Source of the DNA: Volvox africanus
Taxonomy: Eukaryota > Chlorophyta > Chlorophyceae > Chlamydomonadales > Volvocaceae
Direction: 5' to 3'
DNA length: 64,000 nt
NCBI GenBank assembly: GCA_030268105.1
Contig: BSDZ01000102.1
Location: 124,001-188,000 of the forward strand
Shown: piece by piece, positions 51,310-60,200 of the stretch
How positions within the stretch are numbered: position 1 is the first letter of the stretch
Layout: each line of letters begins with the position of its first letter
The notes under the pieces: model-generated
What the model was told of the DNA's origin: nothing
The model's database searches: none
The model's input: only the letters and a program-made list of their open reading frames with translations
Program-made: the position numbers and the translations under genes

Positions 51310-52689
51310 ATGCAAGCCTCGAACTTAGCGAATGCTGTCTCGGCTCTTGCTGCCAACACCTTTCAGTTTGTTGGCCGGATTGCTGCTAATGCTAGCCAAG
51401 TGAATAGGTGGGAATGGCTCTCTAGGTTGACACAGCCACCAAATGCTGCTGTGGCAGGTGGTATCGACCTTCCGAACCAGCCTTCACCTATTCCCAGGCA
51501 AGGCGGCACAGCATCCCCTGAGGCACCTACATCACCTATTTATGCCCCATCCCCTTTTTATGTTCATGGCCCTGCTGTAGTGTCAAACCATTTGACACCT
51601 GGTGCCGTGGATATTCCTGGGATGGCTCCCGCTGCTGCCGCAACAACTTGTGCTGCTGTTGCGGGCACCTCTTCCAGGCCACCTGGGCCTCCTCATACTG
51701 GACATGAGGACGAGGTGATAAAAATAGCGATCGCAGTGCCTAAGCTGAATATCCCTATGGATGTTAAGCTTTCTGATTTAGGACGAGTTGCTGCGCCTCT
51801 AACACGGGCCTTTGTCCGTAATGTTAGGAACTACTTTGCCACAGCCCGTGGGGGTCAACAGGACTCTACGCGCCGTCTTTTCTTGGCCACTGCCTTTGAA
51901 GGCGCGGCAAGATTATGGCACGATCAATGGACTAACGCAAGGGATTCCTATACATCTGAGGAACTGCTAGAAGCACTGCTTGTCCGTTTTGCACCCCAGG
52001 TCCAGTCACGTGACACTGAGGCACGCCTGAAATTAAATGCTGGCAAATACCGCATGCGCCCTGGAGAAACTGTCTCTGCCTATCAGAGCCGCTTTGAGGC
52101 TCTTGTCACGCCCATTGCGGACCTGTCTGATAGTGAGCGTGTGTTTTGGTTTCAGCAGGGCCTCTCATCCGACCTTAGTGGGGACTGTGCAACTGACCTG
52201 TCGGGTAAAACCTTTAAGTCATATACAGACTTGGTTCAGTTCTCCCTGGGAGCTGAACTTAGGTTACTGGCCCGACGGGAATCTGACAAACTGGCCCGTC
52301 CCAAAATGAACATGCTGTCGGTACAGGACATGGCCTGCGACGACCCTGACGAGGAGACCCCGGCGCCCCCGACCAAAAAACCGCGGGCTGCATCCGTTCG
52401 TCCAGGCATCACCGGGCACGAGGATCAGCCGCGGCAGGTTAAGGGCGCCGGTAAGTCTAAGAGGGGCGGCGGACAGCAGGGGAGGCACTTGGCCCCAAAA
52501 GGGGGCCACGTGCAGAAGAAGGGGCCCAAGCAGAACCTAGCGGAATATTTAACCACATTCAAATGTACTAGACGGGAGTTCCATTTCCGTAAACAACATG
52601 GGATGTGCCTCCGTTGCGGTTCCGACCAACATAGGGTTGACTCCTGCCCAATGCTGGGGGCGGAGAAAAATAAGGGTAAGGACCACTAG
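51310..52689 (+). CDS. gag: Gag polyprotein (459 aa)
   Basis: Structural protein that packages the element RNA into cytoplasmic particles. Residues 1-130 are Ala/Pro-rich with no clear domain. Residues about 164-318 match the retrotransposon Gag capsid region (WHDQW, RFAPQ, YQSRFEAL, WFQQGL motifs). A basic stretch follows, and a CCHC zinc knuckle (C433, C436, H441, C446) binds nucleic acid. The ATG is the first in frame after a TGA at 51196 and has A at -3. The frame ends in UAG (52687), and the next codon continues in the same frame into pol without another stop, so UAG readthrough is the likely route to Gag-Pol. Confidence 0.93.
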   Translation: MQASNLANAVSALAANTFQFVGRIAANASQVNRWEWLSRLTQPPNAAVAGGIDLPNQPSPIPRQGGTASPEAPTSPIYAPSPFYVHGPAVVSNHLTPGAVDIPGMAPAAAATTCAAVAGTSSRPPGPPHTGHEDEVIKIAIAVPKLNIPMDVKLSDLGRVAAPLTRAFVRNVRNYFATARGGQQDSTRRLFLATAFEGAARLWHDQWTNARDSYTSEELLEALLVRFAPQVQSRDTEARLKLNAGKYRMRPGETVSAYQSRFEALVTPIADLSDSERVFWFQQGLSSDLSGDCATDLSGKTFKSYTDLVQFSLGAELRLLARRESDKLARPKMNMLSVQDMACDDPDEETPAPPTKKPRAASVRPGITGHEDQPRQVKGAGKSKRGGGQQGRHLAPKGGHVQKKGPKQNLAEYLTTFKCTRREFHFRKQHGMCLRCGSDQHRVDSCPMLGAEKNKGKDH

Positions 52690-55600
52690 GAACTTGCCCA
52701 GGCTGGTATAGAGGGATCACCACCTGGGGTCTTTGCTGTGGGCCAGATGGTAGCAAAGTGCCGTGCAGTACGGGCTCTTTTGCCCTCTGTTTTAAACCAA
52801 GTGGAGCAGGTGATAGGGAGACGTTTTTCTTTTGATGCACGAACTGTCCGTGCCGGCTTTGATGGCTTTTGTAATCTGTTTGAGCCTCAAGGTCGCCCCC
52901 TATCCTCCGCTAACTTGGGTGGGCATACTATCTTGTTCACTCCCTCTTCACTCTGCGAGCTACAGAAGCAATTAGCTCTCTTTAGGGCATGCAAACGTCA
53001 ACACCCTGATACCTCAGCATGCATCTTGCTGCCTGAGTATGTGTCCCGACGCAACCCTTCTTTTCTGTCGGGAATGCAACGGGTCTTAAGGTTTAATCCA
53101 GGGACGGCTCTTTTCCATAGCCTTGATACGGCAGGTGAGGTTGTTCAACTCCCTGGAAGCCCATACTCTGTTGACGTCTGGTTTGCTGCTCCTAAATCGG
53201 TTCAGGAGGGCTTGCCTGAGACTGAACCCTGTATTTCAGTTCTCTGCTTGCCTAAAGCTGCTGCCCTGATAGGTGCTGGCGTACCTCTGATCACCGTAAG
53301 TACGGCAGGTCGTACGTTCACCGCCCTAGCCGACTCTGGAGCCAGTGATGATTTCATTTCGGCTTCAGTGGTTACGCAGCTTGGCCTGAAACCTAGCCCA
53401 TGCTCCTGGTCAGAAGTTACCCTTGCTGATGGGGGTAAGCAGGCTATCTTGGGGCAGGTTAATCTTCGTCTATCTGCAGGTCCTTTAAGGTTAAATGTCC
53501 GCCCATACGTGTTGCCTGAGCTAACTGACGCTGCCACGTATATCTTGGGTTCTTCCACGCTAGCACAGTATGGGGCTGTCCTTGACTATGAGGCTAAATC
53601 TTTGCGCCTGCGCAAGGGGAATCTAGTCTGCAAGGTACCCTTTACTACTGCCGGACAGCCACCAGATCAGATGACACCTGCGCCTTGCTTTAATTATGCA
53701 ACCACTGCTATCTGTCAGCATACTGAACCTGAAGTTGTTGGCAGAAAAGCAGCAGTTCGCATGATTCGCAAGGGGGCCCATGCTTTACTAGTACGGCCCA
53801 AGTTGCACCTGAATGCAACTTCTATCCCAGCTGATGCCACTGACCCTGAGCTTGAGGCCCTGTTACAGGAATATGCAGATATATTCCAGGAGGTCCCTGG
53901 TAAGCCTCCAATGCGGCCTGTGGATCACACCATACCTTTGGTGCCTGGTGCAGTACCCGTTTCCCGCCCCATGTATCGGCTAAGCCCCTTGGAGCTGGAC
54001 GAGGTCAAACGACAGGTTACTGAGCTGCTGAAAAAAGGTATGATACGGCCAAGCACATCCCCATACTCCGCCCCTATTCTGTTTGTGGGAAAGAAGGATG
54101 GGACTCTGAGAATGTGCATTGACTATAGGGGGTTAAATGCCGCAACAGTTAAGAACCGTTACCCCCTCCCACGTGTCGATGATCTGCTGGATAAGCTAAA
54201 AGATTCTGCATTCTTTAGCTCTATTGACCTCCAGCAGGGGTATAATCAGATTCGTATAGCAGAATCTGACATCCCTAAAACGGCTTTCCGTACGCCGTTT
54301 GGCCATTTTGAATATACTGTCCTTAGTTTCGGACTGACGAACGCCCCTGCAACGTTCCAAGCCGTCATGGACCGCATCTTCAGGCCATACATCGACAAAT
54401 TCGTCATCTGTTATCTGGACGATATCCTGGTGTTTTCAAAGACCCGTGAGGAGCACATACAACACCTCCGCCTGGTCTTTGAGGTTCTGCGGCGTGAGCA
54501 GCTGTATGCTAAGCGTTCTAAGTGCCACTGGGCACAACCACAGGTGGAGTATCTGGGGCATATAGTGTCTCAGGGTGGCATACAGATGGACCCCCGGAAA
54601 ACTGCTGTTGTTCGGGATTGGCCAGTGCCCTCCAACCTTCAGGAACTGCGTAAGTTTTTGGGCCTGACCAACTACTTTCGTAAGTTCATAGAGCGCTACT
54701 CAGTCATTGCTGCACCGCTAACAAACCTCACACGTAAGGGAGCCTTCTCTTCACCTGAGGCCTGGACCCCCGCATGCCAAGAAGCTTTTGATGCTTTGAA
54801 GCGTGCTATCTCTGATGATATTATCCTGCACTTCCCTGACTACTCATTGCCGTTCCGTGTAGAGGTCATAACTGATGCATCTATACATGGGACGGGGGCA
54901 GTTCTGTTGCAGCAGGGACGCCCCATTGCATATACGAGTAAGAAGTTTTCGGGGGCTGAAACCCGTTATACCACTGGGGAACAGGAATTTCTGGCGGTCC
55001 TACATGCCTTGAAGGAATGGCGATGTTACCTTGAGGGCCGGCCTTTTGCCCTCAAGACTGATCACAAACCCCTTACGTTTCTGCAAGGTGTGCCCTCCCT
55101 TAACCGACGCCAGGCCCGCTGGATGGAATACCTGGCACGGTTTAACTTTGATTGGGAGTACCTGAGCGGCTCACTTAACATAGCTGATGCTCTCAGTAGG
55201 CACCCCTCACTGCATGCAGCCATTCTGGCGGTAAGCACACGGAGTAGGTCTCAGGCAAAACCTAACTTCGTGCCCTCCGATTTTACCAAGCGCTTGAAAC
55301 AGGCTTATGCAGCCGACCCGTGGTTCACAATTCACAACAACACGGGGCACTTGGCACAGGAGCATGGCTTATGGATCCGATCGGAAGGATCCCACCGTCA
55401 GATTGTTGTACCTAACGACGATTCATTACGTCGTGAACTTCTCTCACGTTTTCATGACGGCCCTCTTGCTGGGCATCCTGGCTGCACGCGGTTACTAGAG
55501 CTTTTGCGGCGTCAATTCTGGTGGCCCCGCATGGCTAAGGACACCGAAAATTATGTCCTCTGTTGTGACCTGTGCCAGCGCAATAAGGCCCAGTCTGGTA

Positions 55601-56760
55601 AAGCACATGGGCATCTCCAACCTCTTCCTATTCCTGACGCTCCGTGGGAAAGCGTCTCTATGGACTTTATTGTTGCGCTGCCCAAAACTGAGGGAGGATA
55701 CGATGCCGTGCTGGTCCTGGTCGACCGTTTCACCAAGATGGTCCACCTGGCCCCCACGACATCATCCTGCACAGCTGAGCAAACGGCCCGTCTATTTTTC
55801 GACAATGTGGTACGTTTGCATGGGGTCCCCAAGTCCGTGGTATCTGACCGCGGCACTCAATTTGCAAGTAAGTTTTGGGGCGCCCTGGGGACTCTGGTAG
55901 GAATGCGGGTGAACCTGTCCACCGCCTACCACCCCCAATCTGATGGGCAAACAGAGCGTGTTAACCGTGTCCTGGGTGATATGCTCCGTAACTTTGCAGG
56001 ACGCACCCCTACTGCATGGGATACCTACCTAACCGCTGCTGAGTTTGCCATTAATAATGCTACTAACCGGTCCGTTGGTAATAGTCCGTTTTTCCTGAAT
56101 TACGGTTTTAACCCTGCTTTGCCTGTTTGGCGGGAGTTGGACGTAAATGTTCCAGCTGCAAAAACGTTTGCTAAGTCTTTCGTGTCCCGACTAACTGACG
56201 CTAAAGCTTGCCTGGAAGCTGCACAGCAACGGGCTATGGACTATTATAACAAGTCCAAAAAGGACGTCATGTTCACTAAGGGCCAGCTGGTTATGTTGAG
56301 CACGAAGAACCTTCGTTCCCTGGCTGATGGGTCTCGCAAGTTATTACCGCGCTTTGTGGGGCCTTATCCTGTCGTACGCATGGTAGGGTCGGTGGCTGTA
56401 GAGTTACAACTCCCATCTGACCTACGCATTCATCCCACATTTCATGTATCTCTCGTACGTCCATATCGGGGTACTCTACCTGAGGCTAACGATAGCATCC
56501 CTCCTGTTACGGAAGCTAATCCCTCTACCTGGTTATCGGGTAAGCAGACCCTGTATGCTGTCGAACGTATCCTAGATTACCGTGCACGACGTGTTGGCAA
56601 GGGCAGGCGTAAGCGCAATGTGCATGAGTACCTGGTTAAATGGTCTGGGTATTCATCTGAGCACAATAGCTGGGAACCGGCACGTAACTTCACCCCTGAC
56701 ATGAAACCCCTGCTTGATGAAGCTAGGCTGCGGACACAGTCTAAGGACGGACCTCTCTGA
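52690..56760 (+). CDS. pol: Pol polyprotein: protease, RT, RNase H, integrase, chromodomain
   Basis: Residues are counted from the codon after the gag UAG (1356 codons, TGA stop). An N-terminal linker of about 200 residues is unassigned. The aspartic protease has DSGA at 215-218. Reverse transcriptase has its first catalytic Asp at 513 (SIDLQQGY) and YLDD at 575-578. RNase H begins with D729 (TDAS) and includes GEQEFLAV and TDHKPL. Integrase has an HHCC finger (H922, H929, C959, C962), catalytic D992, D1053 and E1089 with exactly 35 residues between the last two, and a GPY motif at 1224. The C-terminal chromodomain (about 1289-1345) keeps the aromatic residues Y1289, W1318 and W1328, expected to read methylated histone H3. 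The first in-frame ATG is 52747, so separate initiation is possible, but the same-frame UAG favours readthrough. All catalytic residues are present. Confidence 0.95.
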   Translation, partial: ELAQAGIEGSPPGVFAVGQMVAKCRAVRALLPSVLNQVEQVIGRRFSFDARTVRAGFDGFCNLFEPQGRPLSSANLGGHTILFTPSSLCELQKQLALFRACKRQHPDTSACILLPEYVSRRNPSFLSGMQRVLRFNPGTALFHSLDTAGEVVQLPGSPYSVDVWFAAPKSVQEGLPETEPCISVLCLPKAAALIGAGVPLITVSTAGRTFTALADSGASDDFISASVVTQLGLKPSPCSWSEVTLADGGKQAILGQVNLRLSAGPLRLNVRPYVLPELTDAATYILGSSTLAQYGAVLDYEAKSLRLRKGNLVCKVPFTTAGQPPDQMTPAPCFNYATTAICQHTEPEVVGRKAAVRMIRKGAHALLVRPKLHLNATSIPADATDPELEALLQEYADIFQEVPGKPPMRPVDHTIPLVPGAVPVSRPMYRLSPLELDEVKRQVTELLKKGMIRPSTSPYSAPILFVGKKDGTLRMCIDYRGLNAATVKNRYPLPRVDDLLDKLKDSAFFSSIDLQQGYNQIRIAESDIPKTAFRTPFGHFEYTVLSFGLTNAPATFQAVMDRIFRPYIDKFVICYLDDILVFSKTREEHIQHLRLVFEVLRREQLYAKRSKCHWAQPQVEYLGHIVSQGGIQMDPRKTAVVRDWPVPSNLQELRKFLGLTNYFRKFIERYSVIAAPLTNLTRKGAFSSPEAWTPACQEAFDALKRAISDDIILHFPDYSLPFRVEVITDASIHGTGAVLLQQGRPIAYTSKKFSGAETRYTTGEQEFLAVLHALKEWRCYLEGRPFALKTDHKPLTFLQGVPSLNRRQARWMEYLARFNFDWEYLSGSLNIADALSRHPSLHAAILAVSTRSRSQAKPNFVPSDFTKRLKQAYAADPWFTIHNNTGHLAQEHGLWIRSEGSHRQIVVPNDDSLRRELLSRFHDGPLAGHPGCTRLLELLRRQFWWPRMAKDTENYVLCCDLCQRNKAQSGKAHGHLQPLPIPDAPWESVSMDFIVALPKTEGGYDAVLVLVDRFTKMVHLAPTTSSCTAEQTARLFFDNVVRLHGVPKSVVSDRGTQFASKFWGALGTLVGMRVNLSTAYHPQSDGQTERVNRVLGDMLRNFAGRTPTAWDTYLTAAEFAINNATNRSVGNSPFFLNYGFNPALPVWRELDVNVPAAKTFAKSFVSRLTDAKACLEAAQQRAMDYYNKSKKDVMFTKGQLVMLSTKNLRSLADGSRKLLPRFVGPYPVVRMVGSVAVELQLPSDLRIHPTFHVSLVRPYRGTLPEANDSIPPVTEANPSTWLSGKQTLYAVERILDYRARRVGKGRRKRNVHEYLVKWSGYSSEHNSWEPARNFTPDMKPLLDEARLRTQSKDGPL

Positions 56761-56829
56761 CGCTGTCCTACTTCAACCTGTCTGCTCTCTTCTTATGCAT
56801 CGGGACGCTGCATCTAGAGGGGGAACAAT
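56761..56829 (+). other. 3' untranslated segment with polypurine tract
   Basis: A 69-bp spacer between the pol TGA and the 3' LTR. The purine run AGAGGGGGAA (56816-56825), four bases before the LTR, is the expected plus-strand DNA primer. Confidence 0.75.
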
Positions 56830-57252
56830 TGTTGTATCCTTAATGCATTTCGGTAATTCATTAAGATATAATAATTATCTGTTTATTATTTTATAATATA
56901 ATATATTTAATTATCATATTAACTGTTTCATGTTTCCATCTGGCATTCGATTTGTGGATTTGGTCTCGGCTGTCGACGACCAATACTAACCGACTTCCTG
57001 AAACATCCGAACCTGTCGGTTACTCCATAACCTGTATGGAATGGGCCATTTACCGCCTGAATGGTAAATGGTGGAACATCTGGTTCCTGGTTCACTGAAT
57101 CTCCGGTTGTAGTGGTGACTTCTGAAGGTCACGCCCGGTTCGAGGCCTTATGGTCTCTCAAGTACGACCTAGTCGGCGGCTCTACTTAATCGGGCTCTGG
57201 CACAACAACCGGTATCTTTTGATACCACCCTTCGTGGGTACCATATACAACA
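56830..57252 (+). repeat. 3' LTR (423 bp)
   Basis: Same length as the 5' LTR and identical by eye except A at 57224 where the 5' LTR has G at 50476. It ends ATACAACA and is followed by the CGACC target duplication. Confidence 0.95.
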
Positions 57253-57257
57253 CGACC
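57253..57257. other. Target-site duplication CGACC, right
   Basis: Second copy of the 5-bp target, followed by CCAAATAAATTGACC, the continuation of the interrupted C module. Confidence 0.95.
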
Positions 57258-60200
57258 CCAAATAAATTGACCTGCGAGCTGACCAGTAGCGGAGTTGACG
57301 CCTTAGTTGATTCGGCAGATTCCGCTGGATGCTGGTGGTGGGTGCTGAACCTGGGAAAACCACTGATTTCGGAGAAGTCGGCATAGGAGACTTGATGAGG
57401 GTTCCCTGAAACACCGGAGAAGGTAGGGACTGCCAGGTTAGTGGCCACGGGTGATGTACCCCCCTATCCTACACACACACATGTGTGAATGAATCTCCTG
57501 GCGCGTGCCTCACCAGCTCCCTTGACTGACGCACCAGAGTGCGTGTCTGTGCCACGCCCTCCATCCGTCCCCCCTTCTTTGCTCAGCGTGTGCAGATGGG
57601 TGCATGGCTGCCACATGCACAGCAGCTGTTGCTCGGCTGCTGGACTCCTGCTGGTCACCATGTTTGCACCGACCATCAATTTACCAGTACACATGCATAT
57701 GATACATATGCCGACCATGGCCGTAACAAGCCACGCACCTGCGCATGCAACATTTGAGTTCCCCTGCTTGTCGTAAAAAATCAATCCATGCACGTGTGAG
57801 ATATGGTTCAGGTTGAGGCTCAGGTTGAGGCTCAGGGATTGGGGGTTTGGCACACCGCATCGCATCAGCTGGATGGCCAGCCACATACATGTATACACAC
57901 AGCATCTGTTCAGGCACGACTGTTATGGCACGACTAATATGCCCCTGGCGTATTAGGTTCTACCCCGACCGAGAGCGGGCCAAAGACCCTAAAGTTAAGG
58001 GCAGGGTGCCCCCATGTCGATGGACGGTGACGACCCCAAATAAATTGACCTGCGAGCTGACCAGTAGCGGAGTTGACGCCTTAGTTGATTTGGCAGATTC
58101 CGCTGGATGCTGGTGGTGGGTGCTGAACCTGGGAAAACCACTGATTTCGGAGAAGTCGGCATAGGAGACTTGATGAGGGTTCCCTGAAACACCGGAGAAG
58201 GTAGGGACTGCCAGGTTAGTGGCCACGGGTGATGTACCCCCCTATCCTACACACACACATGCGTGAATGAATCTCCTGGCGCGTGCCTCACCAGCTCCCT
58301 TGACTGACGCACCAGAGTGCGTGTCTGTGCCACGCCCTCCATCCGTCCCCCCTTCTTTGCTCAGCGTGTGCAGATGGGTGCATGGCTGCCACATGCACAG
58401 CAGCTGTTGCTCGGCTGCTGGACTCCTGCTGGTCACCATGTTTGCACCGACCATCAATTTACCAGTACACATGCATATGATACATATGCCGACCATGGCC
58501 GTAACAAGCCACGCACCTGCGCATGCAACATTTGAGTTCCCCTGCTTGTCGTAAAAAATCAATCCATGCACGTGTGAGATATGGTTCAGGTTGAGGCTCA
58601 GGTTGAGGCTCAGGGATTGGGGGTTTGGCACACCGCATCGCATCAGCTGGATGGCCAGCCACATACATGTATACACACAGCATCTGTTCAGGCACGACTG
58701 TTATGGCACGACTAATATGCCCCTGGCGTATTAGGTTCTACCCCGACCGAGAGCGGGCCAAAGACCCTAAAGTTAAGGGCAGGGTGCCCCCATGTCGATG
58801 GACGGTGACGACCCCAAATAAATTGACCTGCGAGCTGACCAGTAGCGGAGTTGACGCCTTAGTTGATTCGGCAGATTCCGCTGGATGCTGGTGGTGGGTG
58901 CTGAACCTGGGAAAACCACTGATTTCGGAGAAGTCGGCATAGGAGACTTGATGAGGGTTCCCTGAAACACCGGAGAAGGTAGGGACTGCCAGGTTAGTGG
59001 CCACGGGTGATGTACCCCCCTATCCTACACACACACATGTGTGAATGAATCTCCTGGCGCGTGCCTCACCAGCTCCCTTGACTGACGCACCAGAGTGCGT
59101 GTCTGTGCCACGCCCTCCATCCGTCCCCCCTTCTTTGCTCAGCGTGTGCAGATGGGTGCATGGCTGCCACATGCACAGCAGCTGTTGCTCGGCTGCTGGA
59201 CTCCTGCTGGTCACCATGTTTGCACCGACCATCAATTTACCAGTACCCATGCATATGATACATATGCCGACCATGGCCGTGACAAGCCACGCACCTGCGC
59301 ATGCAACATTTGAGTTCCCCTGCTTGTCGTAAAAAGTCAATCCATGCACGTGTGAGATATGGTTCAGGTTGAGGCTCAGGTTGAAGCTCAGGGATTGGGG
59401 GTTTGGCACACTGCATCGCATCAGCTGGATGGCCAGCCACATACATGTATACACACATGCGTGAATGAATCTCCTGGCGCGTGCCTCACCAGCTTCCTGG
59501 GCTGACGCACCAGAGTGCGTGTCTGTGCCACACCCTCCATCCGTCCCCCCTTCTTTGCTCAGCGTGTGCAGATGGGTGCATGGCTGCCACATGCACAGCA
59601 GCTGTTGCTCGGCTGCTGGACTCCTGCTGGTCACCATGTTTGCACCGACCATCAATTTACCAGTACCCATGCATATGATACATATGCCGACCATGGCCGT
59701 AACAAGCCACGCACCTGCGCATGCAACATTTGAGTTCCCCTGCTTGTCGTAAAAAGTCAATCCATGCGCGTGTGAGATATGGTTCAGGTTGAGGCTCAGG
59801 TTAAAGCTCAGGGATTGGGGGTTTGGCACACTGCATCGCATCAGCTGGATGGCCAGCCACATACATGTATACACACATGCGTGAATGAATCTCCTGGCGC
59901 GTGCCTCACCAGCTTCCTGGGCTGACGCACCAGAGTGCGTGTCTGTGCCACACCCTCCATCCGTCCCCTCTTCTTTGGTCAGCGTGTGCAGATGGGTGCA
60001 TGGCTGCCACATGCACAGCAGCTGTTGCTCGGCTGCTGGACTCCTGCTGGTCACCATGTTTGCACCGACCATCAATTTACCAGTACCCATGCATATGATA
60101 CATATGCCGACCATGGCCGTAACAAGCCACGCACCTGCGCATGCAACATTTGAGTTCCCCTGCTTGTCGTAAAAAATCAATCCATGCACGTGTGAGATAT

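Larger units (their letters stand above)
50082..57252 (+). mobile_element. Ty3/Gypsy chromovirus, complete LTR retrotransposon
   Basis: A 7171-bp element with two 423-bp LTRs, a primer-binding site, gag, pol in the order protease, RT, RNase H, integrase, chromodomain, and a polypurine tract. That order and the chromodomain place it in the chromovirus branch of Ty3/Gypsy. The LTRs differ at one base (G at 50476, A at 57224), the target duplication is intact, and both reading frames are open apart from one UAG between them. It is recent and possibly active. It sits inside a C module that starts at 49948 and resumes at 57258. Confidence 0.96.

Noticed and set aside
50985..51389. 134-codon ORF overlapping the start of gag
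   Set aside because: It is in a different frame from gag, has no recognised domain, and ends inside gag; most likely fortuitous.
52687..52689. UAG as a sense codon (alternative nuclear code)
   Set aside because: The 1356 codons of pol contain no other UAG or UAA, although Gln codons are frequent, so reassignment is not supported.
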